This document shows positions 13,333 through 36,083 of a DNA stretch of 64,000 bases, one piece after another. A program made the translations under genes and the position numbers. The notes beneath the pieces were generated by a model. The model made no database searches, was not told the DNA's origin, and worked only from the letters and a program-made list of their open reading frames with translations. Source of the DNA: Cacajao melanocephalus (taxonomy: Eukaryota; Chordata; Mammalia; Primates; Pitheciidae); assembly GCA_963573385.1 (NCBI GenBank), contig CAUYLG010066025.1, forward strand, positions 1 to 64,000. Reading direction: 5' to 3'. Position 1 is the stretch's first letter; each line of letters opens with the position of its first letter.

Positions 13333-13465
13333 TTTATTTTCTTTTATTGAGATGGAGTCTCGCCGTGTTGCCCAGCCTGGTCTCAAACTCCTGAGCTGAA
13401 GCAATCTGCCCATCTCAGCCTCCCAAAGTGCTGGGATTACAGGAGTGAACCATCAGACCTGGTCA
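13333..13465 (-). mobile_element. Alu monomer (antisense, FLAM-like)
   Basis: A single monomer, GAGATGGAGTCTCGCCGTG to CATCAGACCTGGTC, with 7SL-like TTGCCCAGCCTGGTCTC. Confidence 0.75.
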
Positions 13466-14461
13466 TGTTTATAACTTCTAATTTGAAGCTTGATCTTCTC
13501 TTCCAAACTCCCATGGCTGTCAGAATTCAGTTCCATGTGATTATAGAACTGAGATCCCCATTTCCTTGCTAGCTGTCAGTTGAGACCACTCTCAGCTGCT
13601 AGAGGCCACCTGTATTCCTGGCCATATGGCCCCTCCATTTTCACAGCCAGGAAAAGAGAATCTCCTTTGTGTCAAATCATCTCATCCTATAGCAGTCTAG
13701 GATTCAATAAGGAGATAGAAACCACATAGTCAGTTAAACAGGGAGAGATTAAAGAGTTATTTTTTCTGTTTTTGAATTAGGTAGCCACCCAAACCAAAAT
13801 AGGTTGAGAGAGATTTCAGAATTATTATTAATTATGGCAAAAGAGTTACTAAAAGATATAAAGAACTATATTGTGTTCCCCAGGACTGAGGGAGAGTACC
13901 CAAAGGACAGACTTGGAAGGGATTCAGACCTCACTAGAGAAAGTATGGTTGAGCCCATCAGATAGCAAAGGAGTTTGTTGCTTTGACCAGACCAGAGTTT
14001 GCCTGGAGTTTCTGGGCAAGCAGTTGGCCTCTTCTGGAGTACAAGCAGCGGGAGAGGTCATCGGGGGCATGGATGTAGTGGGAGTCCCTGACCCCATAAG
14101 AACAGGAGGCCTTCAAAGCATGTATATCTTGCAGGGGCTTCTGAAGTTATTGTCAGGCCAAGGCTACAAGATCAAAGAGATACCATGTTCTGGCCTCAAG
14201 CCTTTAGTAGCCTTCACCAAATGTTCTCACACCCACTCTGTGACCTCCAGCCTACGCCTGAAATGTCCCTCCAGCTTCCTCTACTGAGAAAGTTTAATAG
14301 CATGCTTACTTTATAGGAGAAATAAAGTAATTCACTTGTTTATCACAGAGCACACATTGAAGGGTGTGTTCAGAGCTAAGAGGCAAAAAATTAATGACTG
14401 AAACACACACTCCAAATGTCTTTGTCAGGGACAGTCCTGTTCCTTTTAAGAACTCAACTGA
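13466..14461. other. unique DNA
   Basis: About 1 kb with no recognised repeat. It contains a 138-codon open frame at 13871-14287 that opens on GTG and has no motif, so it is not called as a gene. Confidence 0.4.
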
Positions 14462-14778
14462 GGGCTGTGTGGGTGGTTCATGCCTGTAATCCTAGCACTT
14501 TGGGAGGCCAAGGCAGGCAGATCACTTGAGGCCAGGAGTTCAAGACCAGCCTAGGCAACATGGTGAAACCCTGTCTCTAATAAATTAAAATAGAAAAATC
14601 AGCCAGGCATGGTGGCGTGCACTTTTAATCCCAGCTACTTGGGAGGCTGAGGCACAAGGTCACTTGAATCTGGGAAGCGGAGGTTGCAGAGCCAAGATCA
14701 CACCACTGCACTCCAGCCTGGGTGACAGAGCAAGCCTGTCTGAAAAAACACAAATCAAAAAAAAAAAAAAAAAACAAC
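14462..14778 (+). mobile_element. Alu (full-length)
   Basis: AGGGCTGTGTGGGTGGTTC head, both arms, tail of 17 or more A at 14757-14774. Confidence 0.88.
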
Positions 14779-14787
14779 TTGCTTGAA

Positions 14788-14936
14788 GCCATGCCCAGTG
14801 GTGGCAGCTCATGCCTGTAATCCCAGCTACTCAGGAGGCTGAGATGGGAGGATTGCTAAAGGCCAGGAGTTCAAGACCACCCTGGACAACATAGCCAAAT
14901 TCCCATCTCAAAAGAAAATAACAAAAATTCACCTGA
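14788..14936 (+). mobile_element. Alu monomer (old)
   Basis: CATGCCCAGTGGTGGCAGC to CCCATCTCAAAAGAAAATAAC. It joins TGTAATCCCAGCTACTCAGG directly, as in right arms or 7SL-like monomers. Confidence 0.7.
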
Positions 14937-14968
14937 ATAGGTCACATTCACTCAGGATAGTCACTTCT

Positions 14969-15282
14969 TCTTTTTTTTTTTTTTTTTTTTTGAGACGGTG
15001 TCTTGCTTTGTCACCCAGGCCGGAATGCAGTGGTGTGATCTCAGCTCACTGCAACCTCTGCTTACCGGGTTCAAGCCATTCTCCTGCCTCAGCCTCCTAA
15101 GTAGCTGGGATTACATGGGCTTACAGGTGTGTGTCACCACGCCTGGCTAATTTTTTGTATTTTTAGTAGAGAGGGAGTTTCACCATGTTGGTCAGGCTGT
15201 TCTCAAACTCCTGACCTCGTGATCCACCCGCCTCAGCCTCCCAAAGTGCTAGGATTACAGGCGTGAGCCACTGCACCTGACC
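14969..15282 (-). mobile_element. AluS/Y (antisense, full-length)
   Basis: T22 tail then GAGACGGTGTCTTGC. A short duplication near 15110 (GGGATTACATGGGCTTACAGG) lengthens the linker. Head CACCTGACC. Confidence 0.88.
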
Positions 15283-17016
<1,734 letters not shown>

Positions 17017-17034
17017 TGTTTCATCCTTAATAGC

Positions 17035-17215
17035 CTATACAAACAGCCTGGTATAATGGGACTCAGGAGTCCAGGGTTCCCCTCTTCCAGTTCTATCACT
17101 AATTCTCTCTGGGGTATTAGTAGGCTCACTAGGACTTGATTTCCACATCGTTAAAATGCAGAACTTCAACTTGACCTCAGATCCATTTCAGCTCTGCAGT
17201 TCTCTGAAGACATTG
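17035..17215 (+). mobile_element. MIR SINE
   Basis: GCCTGGTATAATGGGACTC, CTTCCAGTTCTATCACTAA and TTGATTTCCACATCGTTAAAATG follow the sense order of MIR. Confidence 0.7.
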
Positions 17216-17568
17216 TTCTACCATATCTACCTCAATTGTTTGAATAACCTCAGATTGCTTATTAGGGTAGCCTTCAGGTTCTGAAGACATGCAGTACAGT
17301 TTGGGCAAACATGAAAGGTACATTTAGTTCCTTTTCTTGTACACATGAAGTAATAGATTCATTGGAATATGATCTCTTCCTCCACCCACTTCCATCAATT
17401 CAGAGTGGATTTTTTTTCCCTTCCAGTTCTCTGCATGTTTATCAGCTTTAAAGAGAAATTTTAAGTCAGGAGGTAGTCAGAGGGGCAGGCACAGAGCTCA
17501 GCTGATTAGAGGGGTAAATTCCTCTGTGAAATTTCAGATGAACTGGACTAGATTGTTTCCCAAGGAAT
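17216..17568. other. unique DNA
   Basis: No recognised feature. Confidence 0.4.
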
Positions 17569-17818
<250 letters not shown>

Positions 17819-17866
17819 CTGGAATGTTCTTGAACTGTGGTTTCTTGATTTTTTTCTTAAGTGAGA

Positions 17867-17930
17867 GGTGTGTGTGTATGTGTGTGTGTGTGTGTGCATG
17901 CGCATACACATAATGTGTATGTGTGTACTT
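17867..17930. repeat. (TG)n microsatellite
   Basis: Imperfect TG/TATG alternation broken by CATGCGCATACACA, abutting the L1 start. Confidence 0.9.
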
Positions 17931-18005
17931 TGATAACTATATGCAGAAGAGTGAAATTGGACCCTTTCTGTCACCAGATACAAAAGTCAACTCAGGATGG
18001 ATTAA

Positions 18006-18401
<396 letters not shown>

Positions 18402-18447
18402 GGTTTAGGCAAAAATTTTAAGACTAAGACCTCAAAATCACAGGCAA

Positions 18448-18784
18448 TAGGCTGACACCTATAGACTCAGACCTATAATTATAGGCTCATACCTATAATC
18501 CCAGCACTTAGGGAGGTTGAGGTGGGAGGATCACTTGAGCCCAGGTATTTGAGACCAGCTTAAGCAACATAATGAGACCCTGTCTCTACAAAAAGTTTTA
18601 AAGATTAGCCAGGCATGGTGGCAAGTGCCTGTGGTCCAGGCTACTCAGGAGGCTGAGGTAGGAGAATCGCTTAAGCCCAGGAGCCTGGGAGAGCGAGGCT
18701 GCAATGAGCTGTGATTGGGCCACTGCAGTCCACCCTGGGCCACAGAGTAAGACACTTGCCTTTTTAAAAAAAAAAAAAAAAAAG
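18448..18784 (+). mobile_element. Alu nested in L1, with duplicated head
   Basis: The head is repeated: ACACCTATAGACTCAGACC then ATAGGCTCATACCTATAATC, about 35 extra bases. Ends in A17. Confidence 0.85.
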
Positions 18785-19150
18785 GCACAGCCAACAAAAA
18801 CAAAATTATACAAATGAGACTAGCTGGATTAAACTAAAAAGCTTCTGCACAGCAAAAGAAACAATCAGTAAAGAGACAACTTATTAAATGGGAGAAAATA
18901 TTTGCAAACTAATCATCTGACAGGGGACTAAGTTCCAGAATAATAAGGACCTCAAACAACAGTAAAAAACAAAAACAAATAATCTCATTGAAAAATGGAT
19001 AAAGGACATGACTAGATATTTCTCAAAAGAAGACACACAAATGGACAACAGTGCTCTCTATTACTAATCACCAGGGAAATGCAAATCAAAACCACAATGA
19101 GATATCATCGCCCTCCAGTTAGAATTGCTATTACTAAAAAGCCAAAAAAT

Positions 19151-19413
19151 GGCTGGGTGTGGTGGCTCACACGTATAGTCCCAGCACTTTGGGAGGCCTA
19201 GGCAGGCAGATCACCTGAGGTTAGGAGTTCGAGATCAGCCTGGCCAACCATGGTCAACGTGGTGAAACCCTGTGTCTGCTAAAAATAGAAAAATTAGCTG
19301 GGTGTGGTGGCAGGCACCTATAATCCCAGCTACTCCTGAGACTGAGGCAGGAGAATCACACCACTGCACTCCAGCCTGGGTCATAGAGGGAGACTCCATC
19401 TTTTAAAAAAAGC
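19151..19413 (+). mobile_element. Alu nested in L1, right arm deleted
   Basis: About 35 bases between GGCAGGAGAATC and ACACCACTGCAC are missing. A small internal repeat CCAACCATGGTCAACGTGG lies at 19243-19262. AAAAAAGCCAAAAAAT flanks both ends. Confidence 0.87.
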
Positions 19414-20080
19414 CAAAAAATAACAGATGCTAGCAAGGATGCAGAGAAAAAGGGAACTTTATACACTGTTGGTGGGAATGTAAATTAGTACGGTCAGTAT
19501 AGAAAACTGTATGGAGGTTTTTCAAAAAACTAAAAATAGAACTACCATATGATCCAGCATTCCCGCTATTGGGTATTTACCCAATGGTAGAGAAATCGGT
19601 ATATCCAAGAGATACCTGCACTTGCATGTTCATCGCAGTGCTGTTCACAGCAGCAAAGATAGAGAATCAGTCTAAATGTCCATCAACAGGTGAATGGATG
19701 AAGAAAATGTGCTGTATGTACACAACGGAATACTATTCAGCCATAAAAAAGAATGAAATCATGTCATTTGCAGCAACGTGGGAGGAACTAGAGGCCATTA
19801 TCTTAAGTGAAATAAGCCAAGTGCAGAAATACAAATATCACGTGTTGACACTTATATGTGGGTGCCAAAAATTTGATGTCATAGACATGGAGAATAGAAA
19901 GGAGGGACTGGAAAGGAAGAAAGGTGTGGGTATAAAAAGAAGTTAGTACAATAGGTACAAACATGGGATACTCATACCATGGGTACAAACATTAAACATG
20001 GAAGAATTAAGTTCCTTCTATGTTTGATTGCAGAATAGGGTGACTATACTCAGCAACAGTACTTTGTATAGTTCATACTA

Positions 20081-20335
<255 letters not shown>

Positions 20336-20549
20336 CTAAATACTGACCTGAGCAAGCAAAGTGGTCTTCATTCTTGCTTCTGGATATTCTTTAGTGAAGG
20401 TACCAAAGGCTTGTGTTGAACTTAATCAATGCTACGTGGATGGATTCTCATTTTCTGAATTCTCCATTTAGATTTAGCTATATTCATGCCTTCTGAAATG
20501 TTCTCAGTTCAAATATTCCAGAAGGTCACTTTTTGAAGTGTGAACATTA

Positions 20550-20655
20550 ATCTGATCTGATTCCTGGTCTAGGATCTACTGCTACCTAATTAGCAGTAGG
20601 CAATCACTTAGCCTTTCTCTGCCTGTTTCCTAGTACAAGAATTAAATGAAAGATT
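20550..20655 (+). mobile_element. MIR SINE
   Basis: GATTCCTGGTCTAGGATC, CAATCACTTAGCCTTTCTC and CTGCCTGTTTCCTAGTAC follow MIR order. Confidence 0.6.
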
Positions 20656-20661
20656 ATATGT

Positions 20662-21725
<1,064 letters not shown>

Positions 21726-22632
21726 TTTGGCTGTAGAAGTCTTCTGTGTTGATTATCGTGGTGTGAAAGCAGAGGAAAAGGAGTCAGTGTTTTTTCCACT
21801 CTCAGAAATAGCATCAGTATATTTTAAAAGTTCCCTGAGTGATTATAATTTGCAGCTGGAGAAGAGAATCACTCTGATACAACATCCTACAAAGTGCTGG
21901 GAAGTGGTATCTTCATTCTGTGCTGTATATTCTTAGCTACGAAAGGAGAAAGGGGCTCGTTTAAATTCTAATGTATTTTTTATTTCGTATTTCTAAGCAC
22001 TGGCCAGTTGTCTCAGTCTCTTACGAAAGTGTTTTTTCAGGCAGCTTGTATTGCCTGCTGGAATTGGGGAAGTCTTCGGTTAGTTTGGAATTTTCCATGA
22101 CTCTTAGCTCTGCACCATTACCGTCGACTGCAGTCACAGAGCTCTTGAGTGTGTCTGCCTGTGCTGTTCTCCTCCTCCTGTTTTTGTAATGTCAGATGGT
22201 TGTTAAACCTCAACTACAAATCTTGGTATTGTGTTTGTGTTTAATACCCTGGTTCTGAGTATAGATCAGAGAATCTCATCTGAATGAACTTTTTGTTTAT
22301 TAAGTGAGTGAGCTTGAGCTATTTTGGCCTGGTTTCCTCAGGTGTCATATTTCCTGTCACAAAATCACCTTTTATTTCTGTAGGCACAAACTTCTGATGC
22401 GGTGCTGGCTAATTCTCCAGCAATCTCTCCATTGGTGATCAGAATCAGTCTTTTGATCTTTTGATTGGAAAAGCTCTAAAAATGACAGCAAATGGGAGAA
22501 AAGAGATCCACCCAGATAATGACCTAGTTGGGGTTTGGCTCGTTCGCCTCTTATAGGGAAATTTAAAGTCCTGAAAGTTTAAAAGGAGACTGATGTAGTG
22601 ATGTATCTACTTTTCCTTAGAAAACGATTCCC
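21726..22632. other. unique DNA
   Basis: Repeat-free 0.9 kb. Small frames at 21691-21936 and 21971-22189 lack motifs. No RNA gene was recognised. Confidence 0.4.
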
Positions 22633-23390
<758 letters not shown>

Positions 23391-23483
23391 TCAGTAGTTG
23401 GAGGTTGGTTGGGCTTGTTTACCTTAACCCTGGCCTCCTCCCCCGACCACTGCCCACCAGTAAGAGAAGTTGAAATTCATACA

Positions 23484-23973
23484 CAGTAGACCTTTGAATA
23501 ATGTGGAGGTTAGAGGTTCCGATCTCCTGCACAGTTGAAAATCCATTTATAACTTTTAAATTCTCCCAGATTTAACTACTAATAGCCTTCAGTTGATCAG
23601 GGGCTTTACCAATAACATAAAACAGTCAATTAACACATAGTTTTTATGTGTATTATATCCTGTGTTCCTATAATAAAGGAAGGTAGAGAAAAGAAAATGT
23701 CAAGAAAATCATAAGGAAGAGAAAATATATTTACTATTTATTAAGTGGAAGTGGATCATCATAAAGGTCTTCATCCTTGTTGTCTTCATACTGAGTAGGC
23801 TGAGGAGGAGGAAGAAGAGGGGTTGGTCCTGCTGTCTTATGTGTGGTAGAGGCAGGAGAAGGGGTGGAGGAGGTGGAAGGGGAGGTGGAAGCAGGAGAAG
23901 TGGGCATATAAGCAGACCCAGGCATCCAAGTCAATCTGCATGATTCAAACCCATGTTGTTTCAGGATCAACTG
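23484..23973 (-). mobile_element. Tigger2-like (mariner-type) DNA transposon, deleted form
   Basis: Terminal inverted repeats CAGTAGACCTTTGAATAATG and (right, antisense) CAGTTGATCCTGAAACAAC mark the ends. The inside keeps the typical TTAACTACTAATAGCC and the block encoding, on the minus strand, DEDLYDDPLPLN followed by a stop. That is the acidic peptide end characteristic of this family. The whole transposase catalytic region is missing, so it is a non-autonomous internal-deletion copy. Target TA is visible at the right end. Confidence 0.8.
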
Positions 23974-23999
23974 TATTTTGAGTAGGAACTAAAGGCAGT

Positions 24000-24235
24000 G
24001 TGTATTCTGCTTCATTCCCCTCTCTGCTCAAGTGTTACCTCCTTCCCTGACCACCCTGTCAAAGTAATGCCCCCACAAGCCATTCTCTATTCCTTCTCCC
24101 TGCTTGATTTCCTTCGTAACAGTTATCACCTGGCATTATATTATGTAAGCTCTGTGAGGAAAGGGACATTTCATTTTTCTTCACTGTATTTCTGAGGCCT
24201 GGAACCTAGTAGGTGCTCATTAAATATTCCTTTAG
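24000..24235 (+). mobile_element. L2 LINE 3' end
   Basis: Sense L2 order: CTCAAGTGTTACCTCCTTC, TATGTAAGCTCTGTGAGGA, then CCTAGTAGGTGCTCATTAAA. Confidence 0.75.
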
Positions 24236-24403
24236 TAAGTGAAGAATGGTTTGAATAGCCAGATATGTGCATATTGTCTTTTTGTTCTTTGCTTTTGTCT
24301 GAGCTCAAACTTTATTTGGCATATGAATTACCATATCATATATAAGACCCTTTATGCAGAACTTTGTAATACAAGAAAATTTAAAGATAAACCTATGCTA
24401 TTT

Positions 24404-24697
24404 TTCTTTTCTTTTTTTAGAGACAGGGTTTCACTCTGTCACCCAGGCTGGAGTGTAGTGATGTAATTATAGCACTGCAGCCTTGAACTCCCAGTCTCAA
24501 GGGATCCTCCTACCTTAGCCTCCTGAGTAGCTGTGACTATAGGTGCAAGTCAGCAAACCTGGCTTATTTTTAAAAGTTTTTTGTAGAGACAGGTTCTCAC
24601 TGTGTTGCCCAGGCTGGTCATAAAAACTCCTGGCTTCGACTGATCCTCATCCTTTCAAAGTGCTGGGATTAAAGACATGAGCCACTGCACCCAACCT
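24404..24697 (-). mobile_element. AluJ (antisense)
   Basis: J-type ATTATAGCACTGCAGCCTTG and a decayed head CTGCACCCAACC. Confidence 0.87.
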
Positions 24698-26129
<1,432 letters not shown>

Positions 26130-26405
26130 TGTGTTCGTTTGTTTTGTGTTGCTATAAAGGAGTCCATGAGACTTGGTAATTTATATTTGGCTCACAGTTC
26201 TTCAGGCTGTATAAACATGACACCTGCATCTGTTTGGCTTCTGGTGAGGCCTCAGGAGGTTTTTACTCACGGCAGAAAGCAGAAGGGGAGCAGGCGAGTC
26301 ATATGGCGAGAGAGAGGGAGCAAGAGAGAAAGGAGGAGGTGCCGGGCTCCTTTAAACAAGCAGCTCTTGTGTGCATTAACAACTACTTCACTCATTACTG
26401 TGGGG
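26130..26405 (+). mobile_element. MaLR LTR (MST-like), truncated
   Basis: GTGTTGCTATAAAGGAGTC, GACTTGGTAATTTATATTTG, GGCTCACAGTTCTTCAGGC and CAGAAAGCAGAAGGGGAGC follow the MST/THE1 LTR order. It stops before the 3' third. Confidence 0.8.
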
Positions 26406-26407
26406 AG

Positions 26408-26497
26408 GTGTATTAGTCCATTTTCATGCTGCTGATAAAGACATACCCGAGACTGGATAATTTATAAAGAAAGAGAGGCTTAATGTACTCATAGTTC
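26408..26497 (+). mobile_element. second MaLR LTR head (THE1-like)
   Basis: TGTATTAGTCCATTTTCATG, CATACCCGAGACTGGATAAT is a fresh LTR start immediately after the previous LTR fragment. It is cut off by the Alu at 26498. Confidence 0.82.
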
Positions 26498-28244
<1,747 letters not shown>

Positions 28245-28295
28245 AAATTCTTGTTCCTTAATAACAGTAACTTTTATTATTCTACAATGTATATA

Positions 28296-28593
<298 letters not shown>

Positions 28594-28649
28594 TAACTAA
28601 TAGATATGAGTTCATCAAGTTCTGTTTTCTGAGGTCACTTAAAATAACA

Positions 28650-28775
28650 GCTGGTACAGTGGTATGTGCCTGTAATCCCAGCTGCTCAGGAGGGTGAGGC
28701 ATAAGGATCTCTTCAGTTCAGGAGTTTGAGACAAGCCTCGGCAATATAGCAAGATCTCATCTCAAATAATAATAA
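28650..28775 (+). mobile_element. Alu monomer (FLAM-like)
   Basis: CAGCTGGTACAGTGGTATG to GATCTCATCTCAAATAAT, then an (AAT)n(AT)n microsatellite to about 28790. Confidence 0.72.
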
Positions 28776-28796
28776 TATATATATATATATGTATTT

Positions 28797-29107
28797 TTTT
28801 TTACTGCAAGATACATATTTTTATTTTGAGACAAGGTCTCACTTTTGGTCAGGCTGGAGTGCAGTTGCATGATCTTGGCTCACTGCAACCTCCGCCTCCC
28901 AGCTCAAGCAATCCTCCCACCTCAGCCTCCCAAGTAGCTGGGACTGCAGGCATGTGCCACCACGCCTGGCTAATTTTTAAATTTTGTATGGAGACCGTGT
29001 TTCGCTGTGTTGCCGAGGCTGGTCTCAAACTCCTGGGCTCAAGTGATCCACCTGCTTCAGCCTCCCAAAGTGATGGGATTACAGGTCTGAGCCACCGCGT
29101 CCAGCCT
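28797..29107 (-). mobile_element. AluJ/S (antisense)
   Basis: T-rich tail containing ACTGCAAGATAC, both arms, head CCGCGTCCAGCC. Confidence 0.87.
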
Positions 29108-29169
29108 GTAATTATTATTATTTCCCCAGACAGTATTGTCACCAGTTTGTTAATATAGTTAGACTAAGT

Positions 29170-33256
<4,087 letters not shown>

Positions 33257-33410
33257 TCTGTCAGTTTTATCGGATAGTAACCTTAATGACTCCTTTATTT
33301 TGCAAAATGAGAACATGGACCCTTTGATTAAGTTCTCCAGCCCCACCTGCAATCAGCTATTTCATATCAAAGATGATAAGAATATAGGCTTCCTTAATTT
33401 ACTCCAAAAT

Positions 33411-33719
33411 CAGCCAGACACAGTGGCTCACACCTGTAATCCCAGCACTTTGGGAGGCCGAGGTGGGCAGATTGCTCAAGCCCAGGATTTTGAGACCAGT
33501 CTGGGTAACATGGTGAAACCCCATCTCTATAAAAAACAATACAAAAATTAGCCAGGTGTGTTGGCACACACCTGTAATCCCAGCTACTTGGCAGGCTGAG
33601 ATGGGAGGATCTTGAGCCCTGGAGGTGGCAGTTGCAGTGAGCCGTGATGGTGCCACTTCATTTACTCCAGCCTGAGTGACAGAGTGAGACCCTATCTCAA
33701 GAATAAATAAATAAATAAA
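33411..33719 (+). mobile_element. Alu (full-length)
   Basis: CAGCCAGACACAGTGGCTC head, tail CAAGAATAAATAAATAAATA. ATTTACTCCAAAATCA flanks both sides (about 33397, about 33721): a clean target duplication. Confidence 0.92.
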
Positions 33720-33777
33720 AATTTACTCCAAAATCAAACCACGTGAATTTTCCATGTAACATATGCACATTTGCATT

Positions 33778-34117
33778 TTATTTATTTATTTATTTATTTA
33801 TTGAGACGGAGTCTTGCTGTGTCACCCAGGCTGGAGTGCAGTGGTGCAGTCTCTGCTCACTGCAACCTCCACCTCTCAGCTTCAAGCCATTCTCCTGCCT
33901 CGGCCTCCCAAAGTACTAGGATTACAGGCGGGAGCCACCACGGAAGCTGGGACTACAAGCATGCGCCACCACGCCTAGCTAATTTTTTTGTATTTTTAGT
34001 AGAGATGGGGTTTCACCAGGCTGGCCAGGCTGGTCTTGAACTCCTGACCTCAAGTGATCTGCCCTCATCAGCCTCCCAAAGTGCTGGGATTACAGACATG
34101 AGCCACCATGCCCGGCC
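33778..34117 (-). mobile_element. Alu with transplanted segment (antisense)
   Basis: (ATTT)n tail. At 33902-33942 the text CCTCCCAAAGTACTAGGATT to GGGAGCCACCACGG, which belongs at the Alu head, sits in the middle of the right arm before GAAGCTGGGACTACAAGC. Both arms otherwise complete, head CATGCCCGGCC. Confidence 0.9.
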
Positions 34118-34342
34118 TACATTTGTTTTAAACTGGCATCATTGATCTTGAGTGAAAACTGTCCTTCATTTGTATAGGGTTTTTCAAAAGTGAAGGCCTA
34201 TTTTTCTTTTTTTTGGATTGTTTCTTAGTCAAAAATGCCTCTACTATGAAGAAGTCTAATCAGTGTGCTCTTCATGGAAAATTAACAGACAAACCATACA
34301 TATTCACTACTTCATTATTCTCAGGTAAAATTTATTTTATTG
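34118..34342. other. unique spacer
   Basis: No recognised feature. Confidence 0.4.
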
Positions 34343-34617
34343 GCCAGGTGTGGTGGCTCATGCCTGTAATCACAGAGCTTTGGGAAGCCAAGACAAGAGG
34401 AAACTTGAGCCCAGGAGTTTGAGACCAGCCTGGGCAATGGAGCGAGACCCCATTTCTACAAAAAATTTAAAAATTAGCTGGGCATGATGGAGTGGGCCTC
34501 TAGTCCCAGCTACTTGGGAGGCTGACGCAGGAAGATTGCTTGAATCCAGAATGTCAAGGCTGCAGTGAGCTGTGTTTGTGGCCACTGTACTCCAGGTTGA
34601 GTGAGGGAACGAGACTG
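34343..34617 (+). mobile_element. Alu (J/S-like)
   Basis: GGCCAGGTGTGGTGGCTC head. Right arm ends GGGAACGAGACTGAAA. Its A-tail became the target site of the U4 insertion. Confidence 0.87.
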
Positions 34618-34631
34618 AAAAAAATATTATT

Positions 34632-34776
34632 AGCTTTGCACAGTGGCAGTATTGTAGCCAATGAGGTTTATCCAAGGTGCGATTATTGTTATTTGAAAAC
34701 TTTTCCCAGTACCCCGCCGTGACAACTTACAATATAGTCAGCATTGGCAATTTTTGACAGTCTCTACGGAGACTGA
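34632..34776 (+). pseudogene. RNU4 pseudogene: U4 snRNA processed pseudogene, full length
   Basis: The 145-base block reads collinearly with human U4 snRNA from AGCTTTGC at the 5' end to GGAGACTGA at the 3' end. It keeps the stem regions that pair with U6 (around 34632-34694), GAAAACTTTTCCC, and the Sm-type site AATTTTTGACAG at 34750-34760. About ten substitutions are visible, mostly C to T or G to A as expected from CpG decay (for example GCGCAG to GCACAG, and CGAGGCGCG to CAAGGTGCG). An A-rich tail follows at 34778-34802. AAAAAAATATTATT stands exactly on both sides (34618-34631, 34796-34809). Together these mark an L1-mediated retrocopy without the U4 upstream promoter. It landed in the tail of an Alu and is presumably silent. 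Confidence 0.95.
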
Positions 34777-34814
34777 ATTAAAAAAAAAAGAAAAGAAAAA
34801 AATATTATTTCATG

Positions 34815-35061
34815 ATTAGAGATAGGGTCAGGCCCTGTCACCTAGGCTGGAGTGCAGTGGCATAATCATAGCTCACTGTAACCTGAAACTCCTGGACGCT
34901 AGTGATCCTGTCACCTGAGCCTCTGGAGTAGCTGGGACTGCTGGTGTATGTCATCATACTGTAGAGATTCTCACTATGTTGCCCAGACTGGCCTCAGGGG
35001 ATCCTCCCGCCTTGGCCTCCCAAAGTGCTGAAATTACAGGAGTGAGCCACCGTGCCCAGCC
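34815..35061 (-). mobile_element. AluJ (antisense)
   Basis: TAGAGATAGGGTCAGGCCC start. Internal deletion near GTCATCATACTGTAGAGATTC removes about 35 bases. Head CCGTGCCCAGCC. Confidence 0.85.
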
Positions 35062-35180
35062 TAAATTTATAATCTGCCTGGTACTGATATTTGTACAAAG
35101 CAGCTGTTCTGCTGGCCTAAGGAAGAGAGCAGAAAATTATCACTAGATTGAGTGAAAGATTTTATGAGGCTTTCAAACTA

Positions 35181-35560
<380 letters not shown>

Positions 35561-36083
35561 ATGGCATTGAGTTTAAGCTACTAGAAAAAGAAAAGTGTCA
35601 TTTGTCACCTACACTTGAGATAGCCAGAATGGGGAGCAAGCTAGAAGGCAGCCTTGAGTACAAGACCAGTGCAAGGAGGCTGCTCCCCAGGAGCCTGGCC
35701 CCAGAGCAGAGCTTGCCATGCCTGTGGGAACCTCGCTTCCATGCTGTCAGAGGGAAGGGAAAAATACAGACTCTTGAAACTGTGATGAATTCATTAGATT
35801 CCAGCACCGTCAATCTCAGTCAGCTTCACTCTTTCTGCTTTCTGTGACATAGACTGTTACTTGTGTTTCTCAGTTCAGCAGTGTCCTTGATTACTGGACC
35901 TTTTGTCACAGCCCTACAAAACCTGGCCAAAGTTGCACCGTACTGATTATCCTGTGTTCGTTTATTGTTGAGCATCTACACATTTTAAAATATTGGTCTG
36001 GTTAACTTTCTTGATGTTAACTTTTTGTCTTCCTGAGGATTGAATGTATGAGGATCGGTTAGCAGAATGGTTTTGTTTTGCAG
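35561..36083. other. unique DNA upstream of candidate exon
   Basis: Repeat-free. An 81-codon frame at 35602-35847 has no motif. Pyrimidine-rich stretch just before 36083 belongs to the candidate splice acceptor. Confidence 0.4.

Noticed and set aside
13871..14287. 138-codon plus-strand frame
   Set aside because: Starts on GTG, with no domain, splice context or neighbouring exon. Length is within chance for a repeat-free kilobase.
19569..19946. 125-codon frame with YYSAIKKNEI
   Set aside because: A real relic of L1 ORF2, but truncated and without the catalytic domains, so it is listed as part of the L1 and not as a gene.
34632..34776. An active U4 snRNA gene
   Set aside because: Poly(A) tail, target duplications and an Alu directly upstream in place of the snRNA promoter elements all point to a retrocopy.
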